Positions 43,185-51,590 of a stretch of 64,000 nt of DNA are shown here, piece after piece. The notes under the pieces were generated by a model. It saw only the letters and a program-made list of their open reading frames with translations, did no database searches and was not told the origin of the DNA. The DNA is taken from the NCBI RefSeq assembly GCF_017303295.1, contig NZ_JAFKOK010000005.1, positions 124,001-188,000 on the forward strand. Direction: 5' to 3'. The position numbers and the translations under genes were made by a program. Source of the DNA: Rhodobacter sp. NTK016B (GTDB taxonomy: Bacteria; Pseudomonadota; Alphaproteobacteria; Rhodobacterales; Rhodobacteraceae). The first letter of the stretch is position 1. The number at the start of each line of letters is the position of its first letter.

Positions 43185-43213
43185 TTGACGTGCGGGGCCG
43201 TCAGGTCTAAGCC
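43185..43213 (+). promoter_or_regulatory. sigma-70-type promoter of the rnd-lptCAB-rpoN unit
   Basis: TTGACG (43185-43190), a 17-base spacer and TAAGCC (43208-43213), 34 bases before the rnd start codon. Confidence 0.5.
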
Positions 43214-43247
43214 AAGCGCCAGTTTCCGCGGTATCGAAAGCTTGAGC

Positions 43248-43859
43248 ATGGCGACGCATCTCTATTCCCAGGACCTTCCCGATGATCTGGATCTGGGTCC
43301 GGTTGTCGCCATCGACTGCGAAACCATGGGGCTCAATCCGCATCGCGACCGGCTGTGCCTGATCCAGCTTTCCGGCGGCGGCGGCAATGCGCATCTGGTG
43401 CAGATCACCCAGGATCAGGACGATGCGCCGAACCTCAAGCGGCTGCTGGCGGATCCGAACGTGATCAAGCTGTTCCATTACGGGCGCTTCGACATCGCGG
43501 TGATGTATCACCGCTTCGGCGTGCTGGCCGCGCCCGTCTGGTGCACCAAGATCGCCTCGAGACTGGTGCGCACCTATACCGACCGGCACGGGCTGAAGAA
43601 CCTGCTGTCGGAACTGGTGGGCGTCGATATCTCGAAGATGCAGCAATCCTCGGATTGGGGCGCGCCCGAGATCACGCAGGCGCAGCGCGACTATGCCGCC
43701 TCGGACGTGCTGCATCTGCACCGCCTGAAAGCGGTGCTCGAAGGGATGCTGGCGCGCGAAGGCCGCAGCGAGGTGGCGCAGGCCTGTTTCGATTTCTTGC
43801 CGACCCGCGCGAAGCTTGACCTTGCCGGTTGGCCGGATATCGACATTTTCTCGCATTGA
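43248..43859 (+). CDS. rnd: ribonuclease D-like 3'-5' exonuclease
   Basis: 203 residues, a DEDDy exonuclease domain without the HRDC domain of full-length E. coli RNase D. Acidic residues: Asp-Glu in AIDCETMGLN, Asp in YGRFDIAVMYHRFG and the late Tyr-Asp in RDYAASDVLHLH. The short form is usual in alphaproteobacteria, where it lies next to lptC. It trims the 3' ends of tRNA precursors or other structured RNAs. Start ATG 43248, one base before lptC overlap region; lptC begins 1 base after its stop codon. Confidence 0.9.
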   Translation: MATHLYSQDLPDDLDLGPVVAIDCETMGLNPHRDRLCLIQLSGGGGNAHLVQITQDQDDAPNLKRLLADPNVIKLFHYGRFDIAVMYHRFGVLAAPVWCTKIASRLVRTYTDRHGLKNLLSELVGVDISKMQQSSDWGAPEITQAQRDYAASDVLHLHRLKAVLEGMLAREGRSEVAQACFDFLPTRAKLDLAGWPDIDIFSH

Positions 43860-43860
43860 T

Positions 43861-44487
43861 ATGGCGATAACGGATCCCGACAGCAAAGCTCCTGCGCGCT
43901 ACAGCAAGCTGGTCAGCATCCTGAAGGTCGTGCTGCCGCTTGCCGCGCTGATCCTGCTGTCGCTGGTCTTCATGCTGGCGCGCACCGTCGACCCGACCGA
44001 AGCGATTTCCAACGCCGAGATTGATGTCGAAGAGCGCGCGCGCGATCCCCGTCTGTCGGGTGCGCATTTCGCTGGGGTGACCGATGATGGCGCCGCGCTG
44101 ACCATCCGCGCCGAGACCGCGCGCACCGATCAGGATGCGACCGTCCGCTTCGAGGTGACGGGCCTGTCGCTGTTGATCGAGGGCGCCGATGGCGAGCGGA
44201 TGGAGGCTCAGGCCGAGGCCGGCGTCATCGATCGCGGCAACGGCACCTTCGTCATGCGCGGCGGGCTGGAGCTGAGCGTCACGCCGGGTTACACCTTGCA
44301 GACCCAAAGGCTGAGCGGGCTTCTGGACACCACGCTGATCCGCGCCCCGTCCGAGGTTTCGGGCACCGCTCCGGCGGGCACGATCACCGCCGGACGTATG
44401 GAGTTGCGCGGCGATTCCGGGGACGGCACGGGTTATGTGCTTGTTTTCGGGGGCGGGGTGCGGTTGAACTATCAGCCAGAAAACTGA
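43861..44487 (+). CDS. lptC: LPS export protein LptC
   Basis: 208 residues. One N-terminal membrane helix (ILKVVLPLAALILLSLVFML, about 19-38), then a periplasmic beta-jellyroll domain that passes lipopolysaccharide from LptB2FG to LptA. Recognisable pieces are the acidic linker with SNAEIDVEERARDPRLSG, the domain body and the C-terminal TAGRMELRGDSGDGTGYVLV. ATG 43861 is 1 base after the rnd stop. Sequence conservation of LptC is low, so the name rests on position before lptA and lptB plus topology. Confidence 0.88.
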   Translation: MAITDPDSKAPARYSKLVSILKVVLPLAALILLSLVFMLARTVDPTEAISNAEIDVEERARDPRLSGAHFAGVTDDGAALTIRAETARTDQDATVRFEVTGLSLLIEGADGERMEAQAEAGVIDRGNGTFVMRGGLELSVTPGYTLQTQRLSGLLDTTLIRAPSEVSGTAPAGTITAGRMELRGDSGDGTGYVLVFGGGVRLNYQPEN

Positions 44488-44497
44488 GGGGGCTTTC

Positions 44498-45019
44498 ATG
44501 CCGCGTCGTCATCTTCGCCTGATCCATGCGTTTCTCGTAGCGCTTTCGCTCGCTGCGACGGGGGGTGCCGGTACGGCGCTGGCCCAGGACGGGGTGCAGA
44601 TCACGTTCGGGGAATCCCTGCGCCTGTCCGGGGCCGAGATCGAGGTCACGGCCGATCAGCTCAGCGTCGATCAGACCAGCGGTTCGACCGAGTTCACCGG
44701 CAACGTGATGGCGGTGCAGGGCGAAATGCGCATCGCCGCCGGGGCGATCCGGCTGGAATATTCCACCGGCGCGCAAAGCGGCACGCAGCGGATCTCGCGG
44801 CTGATCGCTTCGGGCGGAGTAACGATGACCACCCCGAACGAGGCGCTCGAAGCGCGCATGGCGACCTATTCGCTGGATGCCCAATCGCTGGAAATGCAGG
44901 GCGATGTGCTGCTGGTGCAGGGGCCGAACATGCTGTCGGGCGAACGTTTCGTCGCCGATCTGAGGGCCGGAACCGGACGCATGATCGGTCGCGTGCGTAC
45001 CGTCATCCGGATGGAATGA
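44498..45019 (+). CDS. lptA: LPS transport periplasmic protein LptA
   Basis: 173 residues with a signal peptide (about 1-29, ending LAQ-D). OstA-like domain: EIEVTADQLSVDQTSGSTEF, TGNVMAVQGEMRIAAGAIRL and ARMATYSLDAQSLEMQGDV. LptA bridges the periplasm by stacking its jellyrolls between LptC and LptD. It is 10 bases after lptC and 7 bases before lptB; the three gene products act together. Confidence 0.92.
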   Translation: MPRRHLRLIHAFLVALSLAATGGAGTALAQDGVQITFGESLRLSGAEIEVTADQLSVDQTSGSTEFTGNVMAVQGEMRIAAGAIRLEYSTGAQSGTQRISRLIASGGVTMTTPNEALEARMATYSLDAQSLEMQGDVLLVQGPNMLSGERFVADLRAGTGRMIGRVRTVIRME

Positions 45020-45026
45020 CCCCGCC

Positions 45027-45767
45027 ATGGATGACGGTCCCGACGCGGCTGCCGGATTGCAGATCCGCGACCTGAAGAAAAGCTACAAGCGACGGCCGAT
45101 CCTGAAGGGGATCGATCTGGATCTTCGCCGGGGCGAGGTCGTGGCGCTTCTGGGTCCGAACGGCTCGGGCAAGACCACGTGTTTCTATTGCGTGGCCGGG
45201 CTTGTTCCGTCGGACGGGGGCCGGGTGTCGATCGACGGGCGCGATGTCTCGGGCTGGCCGATGTATCGCCGCGCGCGGCTCGGCATCGGCTATCTGCCGC
45301 AGGAAATGTCGATCTTCCGGGGCCTCTCGGTCGAGGACAATATCGCCGCGATTCTTGAAATCTCGGTCCCCGACCGCGCGACGCGCGCCGCCCGGCTGGA
45401 AGAATTGCTCAGCGAATTCAACATCGCCCGGCTGCGTAAATCGCCCGCTCTGGCCCTGTCGGGCGGCGAGCGGCGGCGCGCCGAGATCGCGCGCTGCCTT
45501 GCCTCGAACCCGTCCTTCGTTCTGCTCGACGAACCCTTTGCCGGGGTCGATCCGATCGCCGTGGGCGACATCCGCTCGCTGGTCTCGGACCTGACCGCGC
45601 GCGGGATCGGCGTGCTGATCACCGATCACAACGTGCGTGAAACCCTTGAGATCGTCGACCGAGCCTATATCCTTCATGATGGAAAGGTGCTGATGAGCGG
45701 CACCCCGGACGAGGTTGTGGCGAATGACGATGTACGCCGCGTCTACCTTGGTGACACTTTCCGCTGA
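45027..45767 (+). CDS. lptB: LPS export ATPase LptB
   Basis: 246 residues. ABC ATPase that powers LPS extraction from the inner membrane with LptFG (genes not in this window). Walker A GPNGSGKTT, Q-loop GYLPQEMSIFRGLSVEDNI (diagnostic of LptB), signature LALSGGERRRAEIARCL, Walker B FVLLDEPFAGVDPI and switch ITDHNVRETLEI. The C-terminus ends VRRVYLGDTFR, also characteristic. Confidence 0.96.
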   Translation: MDDGPDAAAGLQIRDLKKSYKRRPILKGIDLDLRRGEVVALLGPNGSGKTTCFYCVAGLVPSDGGRVSIDGRDVSGWPMYRRARLGIGYLPQEMSIFRGLSVEDNIAAILEISVPDRATRAARLEELLSEFNIARLRKSPALALSGGERRRAEIARCLASNPSFVLLDEPFAGVDPIAVGDIRSLVSDLTARGIGVLITDHNVRETLEIVDRAYILHDGKVLMSGTPDEVVANDDVRRVYLGDTFR

Positions 45768-45785
45768 GCCCTGCGGGATGCCGCT

Positions 45786-47066
45786 ATGGCCCTGAACTCC
45801 CGGCTGGAACTGCGGACACAGCAGCGTCTCGCGCTGACCCCCGAGCTTCGCACGCGGCTCAGCGTGTTGCGGATGACCCCCGCCGAGCTTGACGAGGCGC
45901 TTGCCGCCGAAGCCGCGCGAAATCCGTTTCTCAAGCGCAACGCGACAAGCACCGTCGGCCCCGCCACCGGGCTTGGCCCGCTGGACTGGATCGCCGCGCG
46001 GGAGGCACCGTTTCAGGACGATCTGCGCCGCCAGATCGAGCGCAAGGCACTGAACCCTCAGGTGCGGGCGATGGCGCTTTACCTGATCACCGAACTGGAT
46101 GCGGACGGGTTTCTCGAGGTCGATCTCGATGAGCTGGCGGCAGAGCTGGATCTGTCCGCCGATCCGCTCGTCCGCGCGCTTGAGGTCCTGCAAAGCTGCG
46201 AGCCTGTGGGGATCGGCGCGCGCTCGGTCAGCGAAAGCCTTGCGCTGCAGCTTGCCGCCAAGGGCATGGCCCGGACGGACGCGCAGGCGACGGTGGCCCT
46301 GCTGTCCGATTTCGCGCGGCTGAACTGGCCGGCTATTCAGTCGGCTTTGGGGATCGGTCTGGCCGAAGCGCGGGCGCGCGCCGCCCTTCTTCGCACGCTG
46401 TCGCCGCGCCCGCTGGCCAATGGCGAAACCGCCCGCGCCGCGCCTCTGGTTGCCGATCTGCATGTGTCGCGCGATGATTCGGGGCGGATCGCCGTCGTGC
46501 CCGCGCATACCGCCCGCCATTCCGTCGGGCTGGATGAGACGCTGGTTCACAAGGCCGAGGCCGAAGGCTTCGCGCCCGAACTTCTGGCGCGAGCGCGGGC
46601 GATGCTGGCGGCCATAGATCAGCGGGGGCTGACACTGGCTCGGATCGGCGAATGGTTGCTGGAAAAACAGGCCGGGTTCTTCGAGCGGGGACTGGACGCG
46701 CTGGCGCCTGCGACGCGGCTGGATCTGGCCGCCGATCTGGGGCTGCATCCGTCGACCATCAGCCGCGCTCTGGCGGGCAAGGCGATCGACGTGGATGGCC
46801 GGTTGTGGCCGCTTTCGACATTTTTCTCGGCTGCACTGCCGGGCAAGGACGGATTGCTGTCGGCCCGTGCCGTGCAGCGCCGGGTCGCCGAGATGATCGC
46901 CGCCGAACCCGAGAGCCGACCGCTCTCGGATGAGCGAGTGGCCGGTTTGTTGCGCGCGCAAGGCGTTGACATCGCCCGGCGAACTGTCGCCAAATACAGA
47001 CAAGGCCTGCACATTCCCTCGTCTGCCATGCGGCGGCGACTGGCTGCCGACCGGCGCAGGGAATGA
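45786..47066 (+). CDS. rpoN: RNA polymerase sigma-54 factor
   Basis: 426 residues, shorter than the 470-500 of most RpoN. Region I at the N-terminus (LELRTQQRLALTPELRTRL) is present though poor in glutamine; the acidic region II is nearly absent. The core-binding domain runs about 75-260, the DNA-binding domain has GLHPSTISRALAGKAI (HTH) and the RpoN box is ARRTVAKYRQ near residue 400. It recognises -24/-12 promoters activated by bEBPs, such as nitrogen-regulated genes. Position after lptB and before hpf and ptsN is the conserved one. Compact RpoN proteins are known in Rhodobacter. Confidence 0.95.
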   Translation: MALNSRLELRTQQRLALTPELRTRLSVLRMTPAELDEALAAEAARNPFLKRNATSTVGPATGLGPLDWIAAREAPFQDDLRRQIERKALNPQVRAMALYLITELDADGFLEVDLDELAAELDLSADPLVRALEVLQSCEPVGIGARSVSESLALQLAAKGMARTDAQATVALLSDFARLNWPAIQSALGIGLAEARARAALLRTLSPRPLANGETARAAPLVADLHVSRDDSGRIAVVPAHTARHSVGLDETLVHKAEAEGFAPELLARARAMLAAIDQRGLTLARIGEWLLEKQAGFFERGLDALAPATRLDLAADLGLHPSTISRALAGKAIDVDGRLWPLSTFFSAALPGKDGLLSARAVQRRVAEMIAAEPESRPLSDERVAGLLRAQGVDIARRTVAKYRQGLHIPSSAMRRRLAADRRRE

Positions 47067-47147
47067 CCGCGAAACGACAGGTTGAGAAGGCGGATCGGCC
47101 GGGCGTCATGTCGGCTTCCGGTCACCCGCCGCAAGAAGGAGAGGTCC

Positions 47148-47714
47148 ATGCGGTACCAGATCAGCGGCAAACAAATCGATGTCGGCGAAGCGCTGCAGAC
47201 ACATGTCGACAGCGAGCTGGGGAATGTGATGGAGAAGTATTCCCAGCGCCCCACCGACGCCAACATCGTCTTTTCCCGCGATGCCCACATGTATGTCTGC
47301 GAATCGACGGTGCATCTGAGCTCGGGCCTGACCGCTCAGGCCAAGGGTCAGGCGACGGAAATCTACGCTGCATTTGATGCGTGTTTGGAGCGCATGGACA
47401 AGCAATTGCGCCGCTACAAACGCCGTCTGAAGGACCATCACCGCGAGCGGACGGGCCCGGTTGAATTCAACGGGGCTTCCTCGTATATCCTCGCCGGTGA
47501 CGACGGGTCGGACGGGGAAGAGCCGGACTCCCTGCAGCCGATGATCATCGCCGAGATGGAAGCGCGTATTCCGTCGTTCTCGGCCGGTGAGGCGGTGATG
47601 CAGATGGAGCTTCAGCATGCCCCGGTTCTGGTGTTCCGGAATGAGCGCCACGGAGGCCTGAACGTGGTCTACCGGCGTGAAGACGGAAATATCGGGTGGA
47701 TTGACCCGCAGTGA
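47148..47714 (+). CDS. hpf: ribosome hibernation promoting factor, long form
   Basis: 188 residues. N-terminal S30AE domain (about 1-105; MRYQISGKQIDVGEALQTHV, RDAHMYVCESTVHLSSGL, ASFDACLERMDKQLRRYKRR-like stretch) and a C-terminal dimerisation domain (about 130-188; ARIPSFSAGEAVMQMELQ and LNVVYRREDGNIGWIDP). The long form directly makes 100S ribosome dimers in stationary phase. ATG 47148 has AAGGAGAGG; an upstream frame from 47082 is ignored. A stem-loop (47724-47748) separates it from ptsN. Confidence 0.93.
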   Translation: MRYQISGKQIDVGEALQTHVDSELGNVMEKYSQRPTDANIVFSRDAHMYVCESTVHLSSGLTAQAKGQATEIYAAFDACLERMDKQLRRYKRRLKDHHRERTGPVEFNGASSYILAGDDGSDGEEPDSLQPMIIAEMEARIPSFSAGEAVMQMELQHAPVLVFRNERHGGLNVVYRREDGNIGWIDPQ

Positions 47715-47723
47715 TTTCGGTCC

Positions 47724-47748
47724 GGCCTCCGGGGATAACCCGGGGGCC
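47724..47748 (+). other. intergenic stem-loop hpf-ptsN
   Basis: GGCCTCCGGG and CCCGGGGGCC (one G-T pair) around ATAA; no T run follows, so it may be an mRNA processing or attenuating hairpin, not a terminator. Confidence 0.4.
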
Positions 47749-47780
47749 GTGCCCAAAATGAACGTAGGCAGGAGCACTGC

Positions 47781-48245
47781 ATGGAAGTGGCCGATCTGTT
47801 GACCCCCGGAGCGATCCGGGTCTGCAACGCCGTGAAGAGCAAGAAGCGCCTGTTTCAGGATCTTGCGGAAATCGCCGCCGCTGCACACGAGATCGACGAA
47901 TCGATTGCTGTCGATGCTCTGCAAGAGCGTGAAAGCCTGGGCCCGACCGGCGTCGGGCATGGCGTTGCGCTGCCGCATGCACGGATCGATGGGATCGACC
48001 GCGTCCGGGGCGTGTTCGTGCGTCTTGACCGGCCGCTCGATTACGGCTCGGTCGACCGTGCGCCGGTGGATCTGGTCTTTGCCCTGTTTGCCCCCGTCGA
48101 TGCCGGGGTCGAGCATCTGAAAGCGCTGGCGCTGATCTCGCGCACGCTGCGTGACCCCGCGGTCTGCGCCAAGCTGCGCGCGAACGAGGAATCGGATGCG
48201 CTGTTTGGCATCCTGACCGAGACCACGGATACCAAGGCCGCCTGA
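47781..48245 (+). CDS. ptsN: nitrogen PTS EIIA component PtsN
   Basis: 154 residues. Single EIIA-Ntr domain with the phosphorylated His in GVGHGVALPHARIDGI. PtsN is the last acceptor of the PtsP-PtsO phosphorelay and regulates potassium transport, nitrogen responses and other targets by protein contact. It lies in the standard rpoN-hpf-ptsN arrangement; the transcript ends in a strong hairpin with six T residues. Confidence 0.95.
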   Translation: MEVADLLTPGAIRVCNAVKSKKRLFQDLAEIAAAAHEIDESIAVDALQERESLGPTGVGHGVALPHARIDGIDRVRGVFVRLDRPLDYGSVDRAPVDLVFALFAPVDAGVEHLKALALISRTLRDPAVCAKLRANEESDALFGILTETTDTKAA

Positions 48246-48256
48246 ACCGGCCCGTT

Positions 48257-48282
48257 CCCGGCGATGCTGCCGGGGCTTTTTT
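48257..48282 (+). terminator. intrinsic terminator of ptsN
   Basis: CCCGGC (48257-48262) pairs with GCCGGG (48269-48274), then GC and TTTTTT (48277-48282). Confidence 0.88.
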
Positions 48283-48292
48283 CAGACCAACC

Positions 48293-48943
48293 TCAGAACG
48301 GAACCGGCGAGCGGAATGTCAGCGCTTCGCCGGTCATCGGCTGTCGCAGCCGCAATTCCTCGGCATGCAGCATGAGCCGCGGATAGTCGCGCGCCGCGCC
48401 TTCGGCATAGAGCGGATCGCCCAGAATCGGGTGCCCCATCGCCAGCATGTGAACCCTCAGCTGATGACTGCGCCCGGTGATTGGCTTCAGCGCCACACGG
48501 CTGTTGTCGCCTTCGCTTTTCAGCACGCGCCAGTCGGTCTGCGCCGGTCGTCCCTCGACCGGATCGACCTTTTGCCGGGGGCGGTTCGGCCAATCGACGC
48601 ACAGAGGCAGGTCGACGCGGCCTTTCTTCTCGTCCGGATGGCCCGCGATCAGGGCGATATAGCGCTTTTGCGTGCGCCGCTCTTCGAACTGCTTGCCCAG
48701 ATGCGCCTGCGCCTGCGGTGTCAGCGCGAAGACGATGACGCCTGACGTGTCCAGATCCAGCCGGTGCACCAACAGCACCTGCGGATGCTGCGCCCTGAGC
48801 CGCGCGATCAGGCAATCGGCCTTGTCCTCGCCCCGGCCGGGCACCGTCAGCAGGCCCGAGGGTTTCTCGGCAACCAGCAGGTCGTCGTCGAGATACAGGA
48901 TCTTCGGATCACCGGGGGGCGGGGCATAGACGAATTCGGTCAT
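48293..48943 (-). CDS. RluA-family pseudouridine synthase
   Basis: 216 residues. Catalytic Asp in HRLDLDTSGVIVFA, with KPSGLLTVPG before it and KPITGRSHQLRVHMLAMGHP after it, all RluA-type motifs. Without an N-terminal S4 domain and with this short length it resembles RluA (23S rRNA U746/tRNA U32) more than RluC or RluD; target assignment is an inference. Convergent with ptsN. Confidence 0.9.
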   Translation of the reverse strand: MTEFVYAPPPGDPKILYLDDDLLVAEKPSGLLTVPGRGEDKADCLIARLRAQHPQVLLVHRLDLDTSGVIVFALTPQAQAHLGKQFEERRTQKRYIALIAGHPDEKKGRVDLPLCVDWPNRPRQKVDPVEGRPAQTDWRVLKSEGDNSRVALKPITGRSHQLRVHMLAMGHPILGDPLYAEGAARDYPRLMLHAEELRLRQPMTGEALTFRSPVPF

Positions 48944-48969
48944 GCCCCCGCTTATCGGGCGCGCCGCGA

Positions 48970-49311
48970 TCAGTCCAGCGTGCGCAAAAGCTTGCGTTCC
49001 AGCGGCGCCAGCACCCCGCGCAGGGTCGCGCCGCGTTTGAGCGTCTGACCTTCTGGGCCGAACAGCGCGTAGAGCCCCTGCTTGTTGCGCAAGGCGGGGA
49101 TCTTTTCGACGCGATAGATCGGATTCTCGGCGGCGCGGCGGAAGATGCTGAAGACCGCGCGGTCGCGCAACGGCGAAATGCCGTAATCGCGCCAGTGACC
49201 GGCGGCGACGAAGCGCCCGTAGACCGAGAGGATTTCGCCAAGTTCGAAACGGTCGAAGCTGACCTGTTCGGGATAGGACGCCTTGGGCGGGACAATGCGT
49301 TGCACGTTCAT
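48970..49311 (-). CDS. DUF2794 family protein
   Basis: 113 residues, basic. VSFDRFELGEILSVYGRFVA, GHWRDYGISPLRDRAVFSIF and NPIYRVEKIPALRNKQGLYAL are the DUF2794 pattern widespread in alphaproteobacteria; function unknown. The open frame extends upstream to 49545 but only the part from ATG 49311 looks like the family. Twenty-six bases separate it from the pseudouridine synthase gene downstream. Confidence 0.85.
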   Translation of the reverse strand: MNVQRIVPPKASYPEQVSFDRFELGEILSVYGRFVAAGHWRDYGISPLRDRAVFSIFRRAAENPIYRVEKIPALRNKQGLYALFGPEGQTLKRGATLRGVLAPLERKLLRTLD

Positions 49312-49514
49312 AAGGAAATCGTGGCGCCGGTGCGGGGGGAAATCAAGGGCAGGGCCGTCAATCGTGGCAGTTTTAGGGGTTTTCCCATGGGCTGCGTCGC
49401 CAACGCGCGGCGTCTGCCCTCGAATCGCCGTTTTCTTGGGGTAGCGTTTCGGCGTGACCGGCGCATAGGGATGCTGCGCGAGCCCCCACTCGGACAGGAT
49501 CCGCTTCGGGCACG

Positions 49515-49542
49515 AAAAAGGCCGGGCGCTTCGCGTCCGGCC
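49515..49542 (-). terminator. intrinsic terminator of the I78-like lipoprotein gene
   Basis: GGCCGGGCGC (49520-49529) pairs with GCGTCCGGCC (49533-49542, one G-T pair); on the minus strand it runs into five T residues (49519-49515). Confidence 0.8.
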
Positions 49543-49616
49543 CACGTTTTCAGGCGGAATGTTCAGGCGGTATTCTCAGGTGGCGCCGGTGCCATGGCCC
49601 CGGCGCGAAACCCCGC

Positions 49617-50015
49617 TCAGCCGCACGAGATCGACACCACCCGCTGACGGTTCTCGGCATCGACAACGACGTTCACGCGGTTCTCGTTGTGATCCATCGT
49701 GATCGGATCGCCCTCGGCATAGACGCGGACCGGACCCGGCGCCGGGAAGGGCTGTGGCGCGACCGATCCCACGAAACCCTGCAGACTTTGCGCGCCGCAG
49801 GGATCCGAAGCGCTGGTGGGAAGTTGCTGTTGCGGCGGCTGCGCGGGCGCCGTGCCGGAGATGTCGGGCGACGAGGGTATGCTGGACATCGGCTCTTCCA
49901 CCATCGGCGGCTGGGCCGCGATGGGCGTCCGATACGAGGGCGCGGGCGTCATCGGGGTCATGTTGCAGGCGGTCAGGGCCAGCGCGACGGTGCCAAGGGC
50001 AAGGATGGATTTCAC
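49617..50015 (-). CDS. I78-type peptidase inhibitor-like lipoprotein
   Basis: 132 residues. Signal peptide with lipobox (LALTACN) and a Pro-rich linker ([12 protein letters not shown]). The C-terminal 60 residues match the I78 inhibitor family: [34 protein letters not shown] and the closing VVSISCG, where the two Cys would form a disulfide. The GTG start at 50015 is preceded by AGGAAG. Family members inhibit serine proteases such as subtilisin (Aspergillus elastase inhibitor type), but many bacterial copies are untested. Confidence 0.8.
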   Translation of the reverse strand: MKSILALGTVALALTACNMTPMTPAPSYRTPIAAQPPMVEEPMSSIPSSPDISGTAPAQPPQQQLPTSASDPCGAQSLQGFVGSVAPQPFPAPGPVRVYAEGDPITMDHNENRVNVVVDAENRQRVVSISCG

Positions 50016-50091
50016 GGTCAACTTCCTTTCGGTCTTGCAGGGCGCCGACCGGCGCCCTCTGGACAGGGTGCTATCAAAACAATATCTGGCC

Positions 50092-50571
50092 ATGATGGCC
50101 CAGAAGAAACACGATCCCAACAGCAAAGTCATCGCCGAGAACCGGCGGGCCCGGTACGACTACTTCATCGAGGATGATCTCGAATGTGGACTTGTCTTGA
50201 TGGGGTCCGAGGTCAAGTCGCTGCGGGAAGGCCAGGCCAATATCGCCGAGAGCTATGCCTCGGTCGAGGATGGCGAGCTGTGGCTGATCAACGGCGCTAT
50301 CGCCCCCTATCTGCAGGCCAAGACATGGGGCCACGAAGAGCGGCGCAAGCGCAAGCTTCTGGTCAGCAAGAAGGAACTGGCGCGGCTCTGGGCGGCGACC
50401 GCCAAGGACGGCATGACGCTGGTGCCTCTGGTGATGTATTTCAACGACCGCGGGATGGCGAAGCTGAAAATCGGCATCGCCAAGGGCAAGAAGCTGCATG
50501 ACAAGCGCGAGACTTCGGCCAAGCGCGACTGGGACCGCCAGAAACGGCGCCTGCTGAAAGAGCACGGCTGA
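50092..50571 (+). CDS. smpB: tmRNA-binding protein SmpB
   Basis: 159 residues (158 from the second ATG at 50095). Partner of tmRNA in rescuing stalled ribosomes. Family motifs: [56 protein letters not shown], and the C-terminal tail [20 protein letters not shown] that enters the decoding centre. Divergent from the lipoprotein gene, with a 76-base gap. Confidence 0.95.
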   Translation: MMAQKKHDPNSKVIAENRRARYDYFIEDDLECGLVLMGSEVKSLREGQANIAESYASVEDGELWLINGAIAPYLQAKTWGHEERRKRKLLVSKKELARLWAATAKDGMTLVPLVMYFNDRGMAKLKIGIAKGKKLHDKRETSAKRDWDRQKRRLLKEHG

Positions 50572-50631
50572 GCGCTTTGTGCTGAAGCCGTGAAGGGGGG
50601 CTGTCTGCCCCCCCCCTCTTGGCCTGCGGCC

Positions 50632-50675
50632 AATTCACCCCCGAGGATATTTTCGGATCAAAGATGGGGTGAATT
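50632..50675. repeat. inverted repeat with GAGGATATTTT core
   Basis: AATTCACCCC (50632-50641) and GGGGTGAATT (50666-50675) are perfect complements enclosing CGAGGATATTTTCGGATCAA and four more bases. It lies between convergent smpB and dapB. Sequences with this core recur between genes in Rhodobacteraceae as I recall, so it may be a dispersed element and may terminate both transcripts. Confidence 0.5.
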
Positions 50676-50690
50676 CGCTTTGTGGCGGGG

Positions 50691-51500
50691 TCAGAGCCCC
50701 AGCACGGCGGCCATGTCGTATTCACCGGCGGGTTTGCCCCGCGCCCAGAGCGCCGCTTTGACCGCGCCGCGCGCGAAGACCGAGCGGTCCGAGGCGACGT
50801 GGCGCAGGATGATGCGCTCGCCATCGGCGGCGAACATCACGTCATGCTCGCCGATGATGTCGCCGCCGCGAATGGCCGAGAAGCCGATCGTGCCGGGTTC
50901 GCGCGGGCCGGTGATGCCGTCGCGACCGCGCACCGCGGCCTCGTCCAGCGACACGCCCCGGCCCTCGGCGGCGGCCTGACCCAGCATCAGCGCGGTCCCC
51001 GAGGGGGCATCGACCTTGTGGCGGTGATGCGCTTCGATCACCTCGATGTCGTAATCGGGGTCCAGCGCCTGCGCGACCTGTTTGGTCAGCGCGACCAGCA
51101 GGTTCACGCCGAGGCTCATATTCCCCGCCCGCACGATCACGCCGTCGCGCGCGGCTTCAGCGATATGGGCAAGGTCGTCCTTGGTCATGCCGGTCGTGCC
51201 GATCACATGCGCGCAGCCCGCCTGCATGGCCTGCGGAGCCAGCGCCACGGTTGCGGCGGGCGCGGTGAAGTCGATCACCGCCTGCGCGCCCTTCAGCGTC
51301 GCCGCCGGATCGTCCGACACCGTGACACCATTGGCCGCACCGCCCAGGATTTCGCCCAGATCCTTGCCGATCCAGGCATGGCCGGGGCGTTCCAGGACAC
51401 CGGCGAGATGCGCGCGCTCGCTGGCGGCGATCACCTGCAGCAGCATCCGGCCCATCCGGCCCGAGACGCCATTCACCACGATTCCGGCGGTATCGGTCAT
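50691..51500 (-). CDS. dapB: 4-hydroxy-tetrahydrodipicolinate reductase
   Basis: 269 residues. NAD(P)H-dependent reduction in the diaminopimelate/lysine pathway. Rossmann motif [18 protein letters not shown] at the N-terminus; the catalytic region [20 protein letters not shown] is diagnostic, preceded by [11 protein letters not shown] and [13 protein letters not shown] 51500 selected (MTDTAGIV). The gene runs convergent to smpB and divergent from rbfA. Confidence 0.96.
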   Translation of the reverse strand: MTDTAGIVVNGVSGRMGRMLLQVIAASERAHLAGVLERPGHAWIGKDLGEILGGAANGVTVSDDPAATLKGAQAVIDFTAPAATVALAPQAMQAGCAHVIGTTGMTKDDLAHIAEAARDGVIVRAGNMSLGVNLLVALTKQVAQALDPDYDIEVIEAHHRHKVDAPSGTALMLGQAAAEGRGVSLDEAAVRGRDGITGPREPGTIGFSAIRGGDIIGEHDVMFAADGERIILRHVASDRSVFARGAVKAALWARGKPAGEYDMAAVLGL

Positions 51501-51590
51501 GTCAAACTCCTGTGTTGGGCTGTGCATAACCTGCACCGGGGATCAGGAAAACCGCTTTTCGCCGGACCCGTCTTGCCCTAGATCAGAGCC

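Noticed and set aside
45003-47012. A 669-codon minus-strand open frame opposite lptB and rpoN
   Set aside because: Antisense of conserved lptB and rpoN; no domain resemblance.
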